A stretch of 6,987 nt of DNA from Rubrivivax sp. (GCA_027484885.1 JAIXSD010000176.1:1-6987); one strand, 5' to 3'. Shown: positions 1-6,648, counted from the first letter of the stretch. Notes: generated from the letters alone by a model not told the origin. Made by a program: numbers and translations.

Positions 1-1200
1 GCCGAGCGCCTGATGAACGAAGCGGCCGCCCTGGTGGCCGAGCAGGCCGGCCCGGCCGAGCGCCTGATCGCCCACAACAACCTGGCCACCGTGGGCCTGA
101 GCCACTACAAGCTGCTGCGTCACAGCCAGTCGCCCGAGCAGCGCCGCGAGGGCCTCGACGCGCTCTCTCGCGCCCTGCAGCACACCCAGGCCGCCCGGCC
201 CCATGCCCTGGCCATTGGCGAGTGTTTTGTGCTGGCCATCAGCGACAGCAACCGCGGCGAGATTCTTTTGCACCTGGGCCGCCACGAGGACGCCGAGGCC
301 GTGCTGCACGAGGCCTTGGCCGACATCGACGCCCACGGCTATCTCGCCCTGGGCTGGCGCGCGCGCTGCTCCCTGGCCGAGCTGCAGCTGGCCCGTGGCG
401 ACGCCGCCGGTGCCCGCCAGGCCCTGGCCACGGTGCTGGACGAATCGGCCGGCCGGGCGCAGAGCGAGCTGCTGATCCGCCTGCACCATGCCGCCTACCG
501 CGCCGCGCAGGCGCTGGGCGATGCCGCCCAGGCCTTGCTTCATCTGGAGCAGCACCTGGCCCTGGCGCGCAGCCGCGCCGTGGCCCAGCTGGCGGCGCAG
601 GCGCGCTTTTTCGTCACCCGGGTCGAGGCCGAGCGCTCGCTGGAAGCACGCAGCCCGGCCCTGCCCGCCGGGCGCGAGGCCGTGCAGCCGAACGAACCCA
701 GCGAGCCGCTGGATGCATCCTGGCGCGATCCGCTGACCGGCCTGGGCAACCGCGAATGCATGGCCGCACGCATGCCGGCCCTGGTGCGCGCCGCCGAGCT
801 GACGGCCACACCCCTGACCCTGGCCTTGATCGATGTCGATCGCTTCACCACCCTGACCCGCCAGCACGGCCTGGATGTGGGCAACCAGGTGCTGCAGGTG
901 CTGGCGCAGATGCTGCGCGACAACACCCGCTCGCGCGATCTGCTGCTGCGCCTGGCCGATGACCAGATCCTGGTCGCCCTGCCCGACACCGTGGCTGATC
1001 GCGCGGTCGAGGTCTGCGAACGCCTTCGCAGCGCCGTCGAGCTCTACCCCTGGTCGCAGCTGGCCGAGGGCCTGGACGTCACTCTGAGCATCGGCCTGGC
1101 CAATGCGCCGCCCTACGCCACCGATCTGCTGGTGGCGCGGGCCGAGAGCGCGATGTACCGCGCCAAGCACCTGGGCCGCAACCGCGTCGCCCTGGCTTGA
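1..1200 (+). CDS. TPR-repeat protein with degenerate GGDEF domain (5' end outside window)
   Basis: The reading frame is open to the left edge, so the first visible Met (base 13) is probably internal and the gene partial; residues below count from it. Residues about 20-190 are Ala/Leu-rich helical pairs of tetratricopeptide type (clearest at 77-109, 114-145 and 152-187), then a helical linker and a Pro/Glu-rich spacer (213-236). A GGDEF domain fills 239-395, opening with DPLTGLGN and closing with AMYRAKHLGRNR. The signature reads ADDQI (315-319) instead of GG(D/E)EF. The usual Asn-Asp after DxDxF and the following GHxxGD are also altered, although D274 and D276 of the DxDxF motif remain. RSRD at 306-309 sits five residues before the signature, exactly where the RxxD inhibitory site belongs. 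No membrane segment is visible. Family knowledge says loss of the signature normally abolishes cyclase activity. I infer a cytosolic c-di-GMP sensor or scaffold with TPRs for partner binding. The family call is firm, the role is not. Confidence 0.88.
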   Translation, partial: AERLMNEAAALVAEQAGPAERLIAHNNLATVGLSHYKLLRHSQSPEQRREGLDALSRALQHTQAARPHALAIGECFVLAISDSNRGEILLHLGRHEDAEAVLHEALADIDAHGYLALGWRARCSLAELQLARGDAAGARQALATVLDESAGRAQSELLIRLHHAAYRAAQALGDAAQALLHLEQHLALARSRAVAQLAAQARFFVTRVEAERSLEARSPALPAGREAVQPNEPSEPLDASWRDPLTGLGNRECMAARMPALVRAAELTATPLTLALIDVDRFTTLTRQHGLDVGNQVLQVLAQMLRDNTRSRDLLLRLADDQILVALPDTVADRAVEVCERLRSAVELYPWSQLAEGLDVTLSIGLANAPPYATDLLVARAESAMYRAKHLGRNRVALA

Positions 1201-1242
1201 CCGACGACGCGCGCGGCACGCGCCGCGCGTGAGCCGTGTCGG
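1201..1242. terminator. GC-rich hairpin between convergent genes, possible bidirectional terminator
   Basis: Arms 1210-1217 (CGCGCGGC) and 1222-1229 (GCCGCGCG) pair perfectly over 8 bases around a 4-base loop, extendable by a G-T and a C-G pair. An outer pair of arms, CCGAC at 1201-1205 and GTCGG at 1238-1242, could close the structure. It fills the 44-base gap between two genes that end facing each other. No T-run follows on either strand, so it is not a classical intrinsic terminator. It may stop polymerase with Rho or protect 3' ends. Confidence 0.5.
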
Positions 1243-1244
1243 TC

Positions 1245-2012
1245 TCAGTGCTGGCGGCTGCGGCGGCGCTGCAGGCCTATGACCGCCAGCATGCCGGCAC
1301 CCAACAAGGCCCAGCTTTGCGGCTCGGGCACGCTGGACACCAGCTGCACACTGAGCAAGGGGCGCAGGCTGGCATCGCTGGCTTCGCTGCTGTGGAAGTC
1401 GATGCCGTTGCTGCCGGCGGCAAAAGGCTGCAGCAGCCAGCCATGGTTCGCCACCGTGCCGGCCTGCAAGGCTTGCAGCGAGGCGGTGAGGTCGATGCTC
1501 AACAGGCCGGTGCCGATATTGGCATTGCTGTTGTTGGCGCCCACGCTGGCCAGGCTGCCGGTGGAGGCTTCCACGCCATTGGTCTGGATGCCGGCGTCGA
1601 CCAGGTTCCAGCTCACGGTGGATTGGTTCCAGTCGCGCAGCAACTGGTGCACGCTGAAGCCGCTGCCGGCGTCGAAGACCTGCAGCTGCAAGGTGGCCGA
1701 GACGATGGTGTCGTCGCTGCGGATCTGGCCAGCGGCCGCGCCGAACAGCTGCTCGAAACGGATCAGACCTTGGTTGGGCTTGGCGCCCGGGCTGCCGTCG
1801 TCGCCGTCGATGCTGAGGTGATCGAGGCTGCCGTAGTTGATGCCGCGGCTGTCGCCGCCGCTGGTTTCATTGCTGCGGATGTGGGCGTCTTGCGTTCCGG
1901 TGTAGCCGTTCACGCCTTGCTGGAACTTAAGCGTGACGGGCGTGTCGGCGGCCAGGGCCTGGCCCATCGGGGCCAGCAGCAGGGCGGTGGTGAGTGCGAG
2001 GGTGGTTTTCAT
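1245..2012 (-). CDS. Secreted DNRLRE-type domain protein with PEP-CTERM sorting tail
   Basis: The 255-residue product starts with a Sec signal peptide (KTT, then a Leu/Ala core, likely cut after ALA at 19-21). Residues about 40-220 resemble the DNRLRE family: a DxxIR-like opening (DAHIR, 42-46), NYG (59-61), LIRFEQLF (83-90), IVSATLQLQV (103-112) and VHQLLRDWNQSTVSWN (121-136). This pattern is typical of a beta-sandwich found on secreted and surface proteins and related to carbohydrate-binding modules. The tail from 228 has VPEP, a hydrophobic helix and a basic RRRSR end: a textbook PEP-CTERM signal for exosortase processing at the inner membrane, after which the protein is released or attached to the surface. 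It lies 33 bases beyond the stop of another PEP-CTERM gene on the same strand and probably shares its transcript. The ATG at 2012 is set by the signal peptide; the ribosome site is weak. Ligand and precise function are unknown. Confidence 0.88.
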   Translation of the reverse strand: MKTTLALTTALLLAPMGQALAADTPVTLKFQQGVNGYTGTQDAHIRSNETSGGDSRGINYGSLDHLSIDGDDGSPGAKPNQGLIRFEQLFGAAAGQIRSDDTIVSATLQLQVFDAGSGFSVHQLLRDWNQSTVSWNLVDAGIQTNGVEASTGSLASVGANNSNANIGTGLLSIDLTASLQALQAGTVANHGWLLQPFAAGSNGIDFHSSEASDASLRPLLSVQLVSSVPEPQSWALLGAGMLAVIGLQRRRSRQH

Positions 2013-2025
2013 GAGAGTCCAGTCT

Positions 2026-2047
2026 TTGGGTTCGAAAGCTTGGGTTC
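2026..2047. repeat. Short direct repeat TTGGGTTC x2 between the PEP-CTERM genes
   Basis: TTGGGTTC occurs at 2026-2033 and 2040-2047, a 14-base period, in the gap before the DNRLRE gene and touching the stop codon of its upstream neighbour. The short spacer holds AAGCTT, and TTCGAA overlaps the first copy. It could be a binding site or chance; nothing in the sequence decides. Confidence 0.35.
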
Positions 2048-2633
2048 AAGCGCTGCGGCGGCGCGCGGCCCAGCCGAGCACGGCCAGACCGGACAGCAGC
2101 AGGGCATAGGTTTGCGGCTCTGGCACCGCCACGGTGATGCTGAAGGCATCGCCGACTTGGCGGCCGCTCAGGTCCAGCGACCAGTCTTGGGCGCCGGCTT
2201 CGAGCAAGGGGTTGCCGATGTAGAACTGCGTGGTCACGCCTGGGCCGCCGAACTGCGCCCAGAGGCTGTCGTCGGCATGGCCCGAGGCCAGCACCGGCTG
2301 GAAGCCGTCGGTGCTCACCGTGCCGGACGGCGCAGCAAAGCGCGCGCCGTTCAGTCGCACGCTGGCGGCCTCAAAGCCCAGGCCCGACAGATTGCTGACC
2401 AGGGCGTTGAAGCTCAGTGCCTGACCGAGGTCTTGGGCCTCGACCAGGAAGTTCAGGGTGATCTGGCCTTGTTGGGCGAAGCTCAGATCGAAGAAGAGCT
2501 GGCTGGCGCTGGCGAAGCTGGCGTCCACGCTGGCAGCGCCGGTGTTGGCGCTGCTGCCGGTGTAGACGGCGGCCTGGGTCTGGCCGGCCAGGGCGAGCAA
2601 GGCGGCGACTGCGATCGAGGAAATCTTGTTCAT
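2046..2633 (-). CDS. Small secreted PEP-CTERM sorting-domain protein
   Basis: The product is 195 residues long. An N-terminal Sec signal peptide (NKISS, then an Ala/Leu core, likely cut after TQA at 19-21) leads to a central region of about 145 residues rich in Ser, Ala, Gly and hydrophobics. This region is likely beta-structured, contains no Cys, and I do not recognise it as any named domain. The C-terminus from residue 170 is VPEPQTYA, a hydrophobic stretch, then ARRRSA: a clear PEP-CTERM signal. Such proteins are exosortase substrates moved to the cell surface or extracellular matrix. The gene lies 37 bases beyond the phosphatase gene and 33 bases before the next PEP-CTERM gene, all on one strand, so one transcript is likely. 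The ATG at 2633 is supported by an AGGA ribosome site seven bases upstream. Beyond surface localisation, no function can be read. Confidence 0.88.
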   Translation of the reverse strand: MNKISSIAVAALLALAGQTQAAVYTGSSANTGAASVDASFASASQLFFDLSFAQQGQITLNFLVEAQDLGQALSFNALVSNLSGLGFEAASVRLNGARFAAPSGTVSTDGFQPVLASGHADDSLWAQFGGPGVTTQFYIGNPLLEAGAQDWSLDLSGRQVGDAFSITVAVPEPQTYALLLSGLAVLGWAARRRSA

Positions 2634-2640
2634 GGATGGG

Positions 2641-2644
2641 TCCT
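2641..2644 (-). promoter_or_regulatory. Ribosome binding site (AGGA) of the small PEP-CTERM gene
   Basis: On the minus strand AGGA stands seven bases before the ATG at 2633. It supports that start and suggests independent translation within the presumed phoX-led transcript. Confidence 0.6.
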
Positions 2645-2670
2645 GAGTTCAGTGGAGAGGCGGGGCGGCT

Positions 2671-4158
2671 TCAGAGCGGGCCCTTGCCCCAGGGGCCGGT
2701 GATGGCCAGGGTGATGCCGGGGGTCTGGATGTTGACGAAGAGGTAGCGGCCGGTCGGGTCGAAGCAGGCGCCGCAGAACTCGGAGCTGCGGTGGTTGCCG
2801 GCCAGGCTGCTGAGCTTGCCGGCGGCGTTCAGCTGGGCGGCGCTGAGGTTGACGTTGTTCTTGAGCAGGATGAAGGTGTCGCCCTCCGGGGTCAGGCTCA
2901 TCAGGCGGCTGCCGAAGCCGAAGCTGTCGGTGGCGCCGCCGCCGTCTTCACAGATGACGATGCCGCCGCGCGGGCTGACGGTCAGGTTGTCGCCGGCATC
3001 GCCGACCAGTTCCGAGGCGCTGGCGTAGATGCAGACCAGGGTCTGTGTGGCCAGATCGAGTTCCCAGATGGCGCCACGGCCGACATTGCCGCCCGAGGTG
3101 TCCATCACATACATCTTGCCGGCGTGGTGCCAGATGCCTTCACCGCGGTTCATGCGCAGCGCGCCCTGCGCCCAGCCTTGCACGAAGGGACCGGCGCAAT
3201 CGCTGATGTTGACGCCGTTCAGGCCCCGGGCGGTGCCGCGGTTCTGGTCGGGATCGGCGATGTCCACCCACTCCAGCTCATAGCTTTGTTCCAGCTGGGC
3301 AGGGGCGATGTTGACGTTGTTCTGACCCTTGACCTTGGCCATTTGCAGGCGGCCACCTTGGGCCAGGCTGCCCAGGCTGCCGGGCGTGACCAGGGGGATG
3401 TAGCGGTAGAAGCCGGACTTGCCCGACAGGTCTTCGGTCAGGTAGGCGATGCCCGAGATGGGGTCGATGGCAACCGCCTCATGGCCAAAGCGGCCCATGC
3501 CGACGATGGGCTGGCCGGTGGTCTGGCTGGGGTCCGCGGCGCACTCGAACACATAGCCGTGCTTCTTGCCTTGGCTGCTCATGCTGTCGGAGCTGACTTC
3601 TTCGCAGCTCAACCAGGTGCCCCAGGGTGTGGGGCCGCCAGCGCAATTGGTGCGGGTGCCGCCCAGATTGGCGTCGGTGCGCACCCAGTTGCCGTCACGG
3701 AAGACCAGATTGGTGGTGCCGCCGTTGAAGTAGCTGCTGCCGGACAAGCCGGTGTCGTACACGGCGGGGGCGCCGAAGTAGCTGGCGTCCGTGCCGGTCG
3801 AGACCTCATGGTTGCGGATCAACACCAGCTCAGTGCTGCGGCCGACGCGGCGGCTTTGCACCACGGCCATGCCATCGTGGGCGCGCGGCGTGGGCTTGCC
3901 ATTGCTCATGGCGTCACCGGTCCAGCCATAGCTCTTGTAGCTGAAGCCAGCCGGCAGTTGCAGCAGAGGCAAGCCGGTGCTCAGGTCATTGACCGGGGCG
4001 ATCGGGCCGTAGGGGCTGTCGATCAGCTGGGTGTTGCCGGCAGCCTGCGCCTCGCGGCTGTGCAGGGCGCCGAGGGTGGCGATGAAGGGCAGCGCTGCGG
4101 CAGCCGAGGCGCTCTTCAGCAGGTGGCGGCGGGAAGGGGCGAATTCTTGTTCGGACAT
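2671..4158 (-). CDS. PhoX/DUF839 family phosphatase with Tat signal peptide
   Basis: The 495-residue protein (from the ATG at 4158) starts with a twin-arginine signal: SRRHLLK at 9-15, an Ala-rich core and an AQA-A cleavage site near 39. It is therefore exported folded to the periplasm or beyond. The mature part matches the PhoX (DUF839) beta-propeller family: NCAGG then TPWGTWLSCEE from about 171, where C172 corresponds to the iron-ligand Cys of characterised PhoX; GRFGHEAVAID around E227; YLTED (239-243) followed by GFYRYIP; EGIW with E340; ICEDGGG with E404; and a closing segment EFCGACFDPTGRYLFVN then TPGITLAITGPW. Known PhoX enzymes are Fe/Ca-dependent phosphomonoesterases that scavenge phosphate. 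Substrate here is inferred from family only, and some DUF839 members are uncharacterised. A start at 4206 would add 16 residues; I prefer 4158 because it gives a normal short Tat n-region, though neither start has a good ribosome site. Two PEP-CTERM genes follow closely on the same strand. Confidence 0.88.
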   Translation of the reverse strand: MSEQEFAPSRRHLLKSASAAAALPFIATLGALHSREAQAAGNTQLIDSPYGPIAPVNDLSTGLPLLQLPAGFSYKSYGWTGDAMSNGKPTPRAHDGMAVVQSRRVGRSTELVLIRNHEVSTGTDASYFGAPAVYDTGLSGSSYFNGGTTNLVFRDGNWVRTDANLGGTRTNCAGGPTPWGTWLSCEEVSSDSMSSQGKKHGYVFECAADPSQTTGQPIVGMGRFGHEAVAIDPISGIAYLTEDLSGKSGFYRYIPLVTPGSLGSLAQGGRLQMAKVKGQNNVNIAPAQLEQSYELEWVDIADPDQNRGTARGLNGVNISDCAGPFVQGWAQGALRMNRGEGIWHHAGKMYVMDTSGGNVGRGAIWELDLATQTLVCIYASASELVGDAGDNLTVSPRGGIVICEDGGGATDSFGFGSRLMSLTPEGDTFILLKNNVNLSAAQLNAAGKLSSLAGNHRSSEFCGACFDPTGRYLFVNIQTPGITLAITGPWGKGPL

Positions 4159-4276
4159 GATGGATGGCGGCAGCGAGGCGACCGGGTGGTTGAAAGCCCG
4201 GCGCATTCTGTTCAGCCATCACGACAGCTCCGTGGAAGCCCTCACTCAATTCTGTAAACCATTCGGCTCATGGGTG
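4159..4276 (-). promoter_or_regulatory. Upstream region of the phosphatase gene
   Basis: These 118 bases separate the stop of the membrane cyclase from the phosphatase ATG and are less GC-rich than the flanks, fitting a promoter for the phosphatase/PEP-CTERM group. On the minus strand there are weak -35-like hexamers (TTTACA near 4258-4253, TTGAGT near 4250-4245) but no convincing -10 at proper spacing. One CTGTCGT (4227-4221) resembles half of a PHO box, but no second repeat follows. No terminator hairpin with a T-run is seen for the cyclase pair. Confidence 0.35.
4205..4255. repeat. Pair of ATTCTGT direct repeats, 44 bases apart
   Basis: ATTCTGT occurs at 4205-4211 and 4249-4255, each followed within a few bases by CCAT. 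The 44-base period is about four helical turns and both copies lie in the presumed phosphatase promoter region. It could be a pair of regulator sites; at this length chance is quite possible. Confidence 0.3.
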
Positions 4277-5452
4277 TCAGGCGTCCACCGCCTGCACCAC
4301 ATTGCGGCCCTGAGCCTTGGCCAGGTACATGGCACGGTCGGCGCGGCCGAGCACGACGTCGGCGCTGATGTCGCCGGGCTCCGCCTCGGCGATGCCGAAG
4401 CTGGCGGTCAGTGGCCAGCTCTGGCCCTGCCAGAGGAACTCGCTTTCCTCCAGGTTCAGGCGCATGCGCTCGGCCACCAGGGCGGCGCCGGCCAGGTCGG
4501 TCAGGGGCAGCAGCACGCAGAACTCCTCGCCGCCGAGTCGGCCCAGGGCATCGACCTCGCGCACGCAGGGCTTGAGCACCTCGACCAGGCGCTGCAAAGC
4601 CGCGTCGCCGGCGGCGTGGCCCAGGCTGTCGTTGAGCTGCTTGAAGCGGTCCATATCGATCATCACCAGGGCATAGGGCTTGCCGCGCTGCAGGCGGGCA
4701 TGCTCGGTGTCGATGGCTTCGCTGAGGGCGCGGCGGTTCAGCACATCGGTCAGCGGGTCATGGCGGGTCAGGCGCTGGATGCGGCGGATCAGCTTGGCCA
4801 GGATCAGAAAGGCCATGGTGGCATTGAGCACCAAGTTCATGGCCAGCATGGACCAGAGCCAGGCGATGTTGAAATCGCCCGAGCCCAGGATGTCGGTGTT
4901 GTTGCCGGGCAGGACCAGGGATTCGATCAGGCGGCCCAGCAGCAGCACGCTGATCACGAACAGCGGCCCCGAGAGCAGCAGCGACATGGCCAGCGACACC
5001 CGCTGGCGCAGCGCCCGCCAGGTGTCCAGGGCACTCATCAGCGAGAGCGCGCTGAGGCTGGCGAACACCACGCGGGTTTCCGTCCGCATATCGCCGCTGT
5101 AGGGCAGGGCGCCCAGCAGCGCCGCCGCTGGCAGCAACAGGGCCAGGGCGCTGCGCCAGGCCAGGCGCCCCCGCACCAGGGTGGGCACGACGGCGCGCAG
5201 CACACCCAGGGCGGCGATCGACAGCACGTCCGAGGCCCAGTAGCTCATCCAATGCGGCGCCGTGCCGCGCAGGGAATGCAGGGCCAGGGATGCGGCCAGA
5301 AGGGCATTGACCAGGGCCAGTCCCATCGAGGCCCGCGGCGCCAGGCGCGCGCCCTGGGCCATCACCCACCAGAACAGGCTGGCCACGGCGAACACCAGCA
5401 CGATGGCGACCAGCAGGGTCAGCGCATGGGTGGGAGTGCTGGTGAGGATCAT
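4277..5452 (-). CDS. Membrane-anchored diguanylate cyclase (GGEEF), downstream copy
   Basis: The 391-residue product has an N-terminal half of six or seven hydrophobic helices (about 9-33, 39-60, 71-92, 98-116, 126-145, 150-172 and 195-222) and a cytosolic GGDEF domain at 232-388. The domain is intact: DPLTDVLNRR, metal-binding DMD (266-268), FKxxND and GHxxGD substrate motifs, GGEEF (307-311) and the closing AMYLAKAQGRN. REVD at 298-301 is a canonical RxxD inhibitory site, so product feedback is expected. The reaction is condensation of two GTP to c-di-GMP. The membrane part matches no sensor domain I can name, so the input signal is unknown. It is a paralogue of the gene just upstream, sharing a MAQxxRxAPRA motif after the first helix (31-41 here) and LIxRIQxxT before the GGDEF domain. 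The ATG at 5452 overlaps the upstream stop as ATGA and has GAGGG four bases upstream, indicating coupled translation. Confidence 0.92.
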   Translation of the reverse strand: MILTSTPTHALTLLVAIVLVFAVASLFWWVMAQGARLAPRASMGLALVNALLAASLALHSLRGTAPHWMSYWASDVLSIAALGVLRAVVPTLVRGRLAWRSALALLLPAAALLGALPYSGDMRTETRVVFASLSALSLMSALDTWRALRQRVSLAMSLLLSGPLFVISVLLLGRLIESLVLPGNNTDILGSGDFNIAWLWSMLAMNLVLNATMAFLILAKLIRRIQRLTRHDPLTDVLNRRALSEAIDTEHARLQRGKPYALVMIDMDRFKQLNDSLGHAAGDAALQRLVEVLKPCVREVDALGRLGGEEFCVLLPLTDLAGAALVAERMRLNLEESEFLWQGQSWPLTASFGIAEAEPGDISADVVLGRADRAMYLAKAQGRNVVQAVDA

Positions 5453-5461
5453 GAGTCCCTC
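5449..5461 (-). promoter_or_regulatory. ATGA stop/start overlap with ribosome site between the two cyclase genes
   Basis: On the minus strand the stop codon of the upstream cyclase and the ATG of the downstream one share ATGA (5452-5449). GAGGG (5461-5457) lies inside the end of the upstream gene, four bases before the ATG. This arrangement is typical of translational coupling and fixes the downstream start. Confidence 0.75.
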
Positions 5462-6648
5462 AGCTCCCGGCCCAGGCTACGGCCCGGCTCGGCCACGCAG
5501 ATGCGGTCGCGGCCCAGGGCTTTGGCGCGGTAGACCAGCCAGTCGGCCATGGCCAGGCTGCTGTCGCCCTGCGGGTCACCCGGCTGGCAGGGCGCCACGC
5601 CGAAGCTGGCCGTCAGCGGCAGGCGCTGGTCGCGCCAGACCAGGGGGCTGCGGCGCAGCGCCTCGCACATGCGCTGGGCCACGCGCGCCGCGTCCGCCAG
5701 GGGCGTGTGCGGCAGCAGCACGCAGAACTCTTCGCCGCCGAGGCGGCCCAGGCGGTCGAGGTCGCGCATGCTGGTGCGCAGCACGGCCACCAGGTGCAGC
5801 AGGGCCGCGTCGCCGCCGGCGTGGCCGAGGCTGTCGTTGATCTGCTTGAAATGGTCGACATCCAGCATCACCAGGCTGTGGGTCTGGCCGCGCTCCACTT
5901 GCGCCTGCAGCAGCGCCAGCTCGGCGCTCAGGGCGCGGCGGTTGAGCGCATCGGTCAGCGGGTCGCGCAGGGTCATGTACTGGATGCGGTCGATCAGGCG
6001 CGTCACCACGATGCCGACCAGGCCGATGCCGATGGCCAGGGTCAGCAGCAGATAGGCCCAGGCCAGGGCGGCGCTTGCATGCTGGCCCTGCACGAAAAAG
6101 GGCCGGTGTTCGTTCAGCCACAGCAGGCTGAGGCTGCGGCCCAGCAGCATCAGGGCCATCAGCAGATAGGGCACGACGATGAAGACGCGCACCCAAGGCA
6201 GCAGGGTGGCGCGCCCGCCGGTCAGCACATCGCGGGCGGCCAGCAAGGTCAGCAGCCCCATGCCGGCCGAGTTCAGGGCCAGGGCGGCGCTGTTGTGTCC
6301 GTTGAAACTGAGGGCCAGCATGGCGGCGAGGCTCAGCCCCGCCACCCCGGCAATGTCCAGCCAGCGCATGCGCAGCCGCATCATGCGGCGGATGCCCAGG
6401 GTCATCAGGGCGAAGCCCAGCAGACTCAGCAGCTTTTGCAGCCAGCCCTGCAGCAGGGCCGGCCACCAGGCCTGGCAATCGAGGCAGAGCAGGGCCGGGA
6501 TGATGCACAGATAGGCCGAGGCCAGCAGCAGGGCGGCCCGCGGCGCGATGCGGAAGATCTGGGCCATGATCAGCCACACCCCGGCCATGAAGCCGTGGAA
6601 CACGGCACTCACTTGCAGCAAGGTATTGGCATCGAAGTACAGCGGCAT
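5449..6648 (-). CDS. Membrane-anchored diguanylate cyclase (GGEEF), upstream copy
   Basis: The 399-residue product has about six or seven hydrophobic helices through residue 215 and a GGDEF domain at 229-385. Active-site features are complete: DPLTDALNRR, DVD (263-265), FKQIND, GHAGGD, and GGEEF (304-308). RDLD at 295-298 is the RxxD inhibitory site. It is predicted to make c-di-GMP from GTP under product feedback. The closing segment is slightly atypical (WLVYRAKALGRDR in place of AMYxAKxxGRN), followed by a 20-residue tail. The membrane half has MAQ (28-30) and APRA (35-38) in the same relative place as its downstream paralogue, but the helices are otherwise diverged, so the two may sense different signals. 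I chose the ATG at 6648; a TTG one codon upstream is possible. The ribosome site is weak for either. It is first of a likely two-gene transcript starting in the 135-base gap after the RlpA-like gene. Confidence 0.92.
   Translation of the reverse strand: MPLYFDANTLLQVSAVFHGFMAGVWLIMAQIFRIAPRAALLLASAYLCIIPALLCLDCQAWWPALLQGWLQKLLSLLGFALMTLGIRRMMRLRMRWLDIAGVAGLSLAAMLALSFNGHNSAALALNSAGMGLLTLLAARDVLTGGRATLLPWVRVFIVVPYLLMALMLLGRSLSLLWLNEHRPFFVQGQHASAALAWAYLLLTLAIGIGLVGIVVTRLIDRIQYMTLRDPLTDALNRRALSAELALLQAQVERGQTHSLVMLDVDHFKQINDSLGHAGGDAALLHLVAVLRTSMRDLDRLGRLGGEEFCVLLPHTPLADAARVAQRMCEALRRSPLVWRDQRLPLTASFGVAPCQPGDPQGDSSLAMADWLVYRAKALGRDRICVAEPGRSLGRELRDS

Noticed and set aside
1236..2702. Long plus-strand open frame opposite the two PEP-CTERM genes
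   Set aside because: It is a GC-rich antisense shadow: low-complexity Ala/Gly/Val/Gln composition, no domain, and it covers genes with clear signal peptides and sorting tails.
4210..4227. Possible PHO box upstream of the phosphatase
   Set aside because: Only CTGTCGT matches; the position of the second repeat reads GCTGAAC, which does not fit, so phosphate control cannot be claimed from the sequence.
2791..4257. Long plus-strand open frame opposite the phosphatase
   Set aside because: Antisense shadow of a well-supported PhoX gene, with Ala/Gly/Asp/Val-rich low-complexity translation and no motif.
4031..5533. Long plus-strand open frame opposite the downstream cyclase
   Set aside because: Gln/His/Gly-rich translation typical of the reverse frame of a Leu/Ala-rich membrane protein; it overlaps an intact GGEEF gene.
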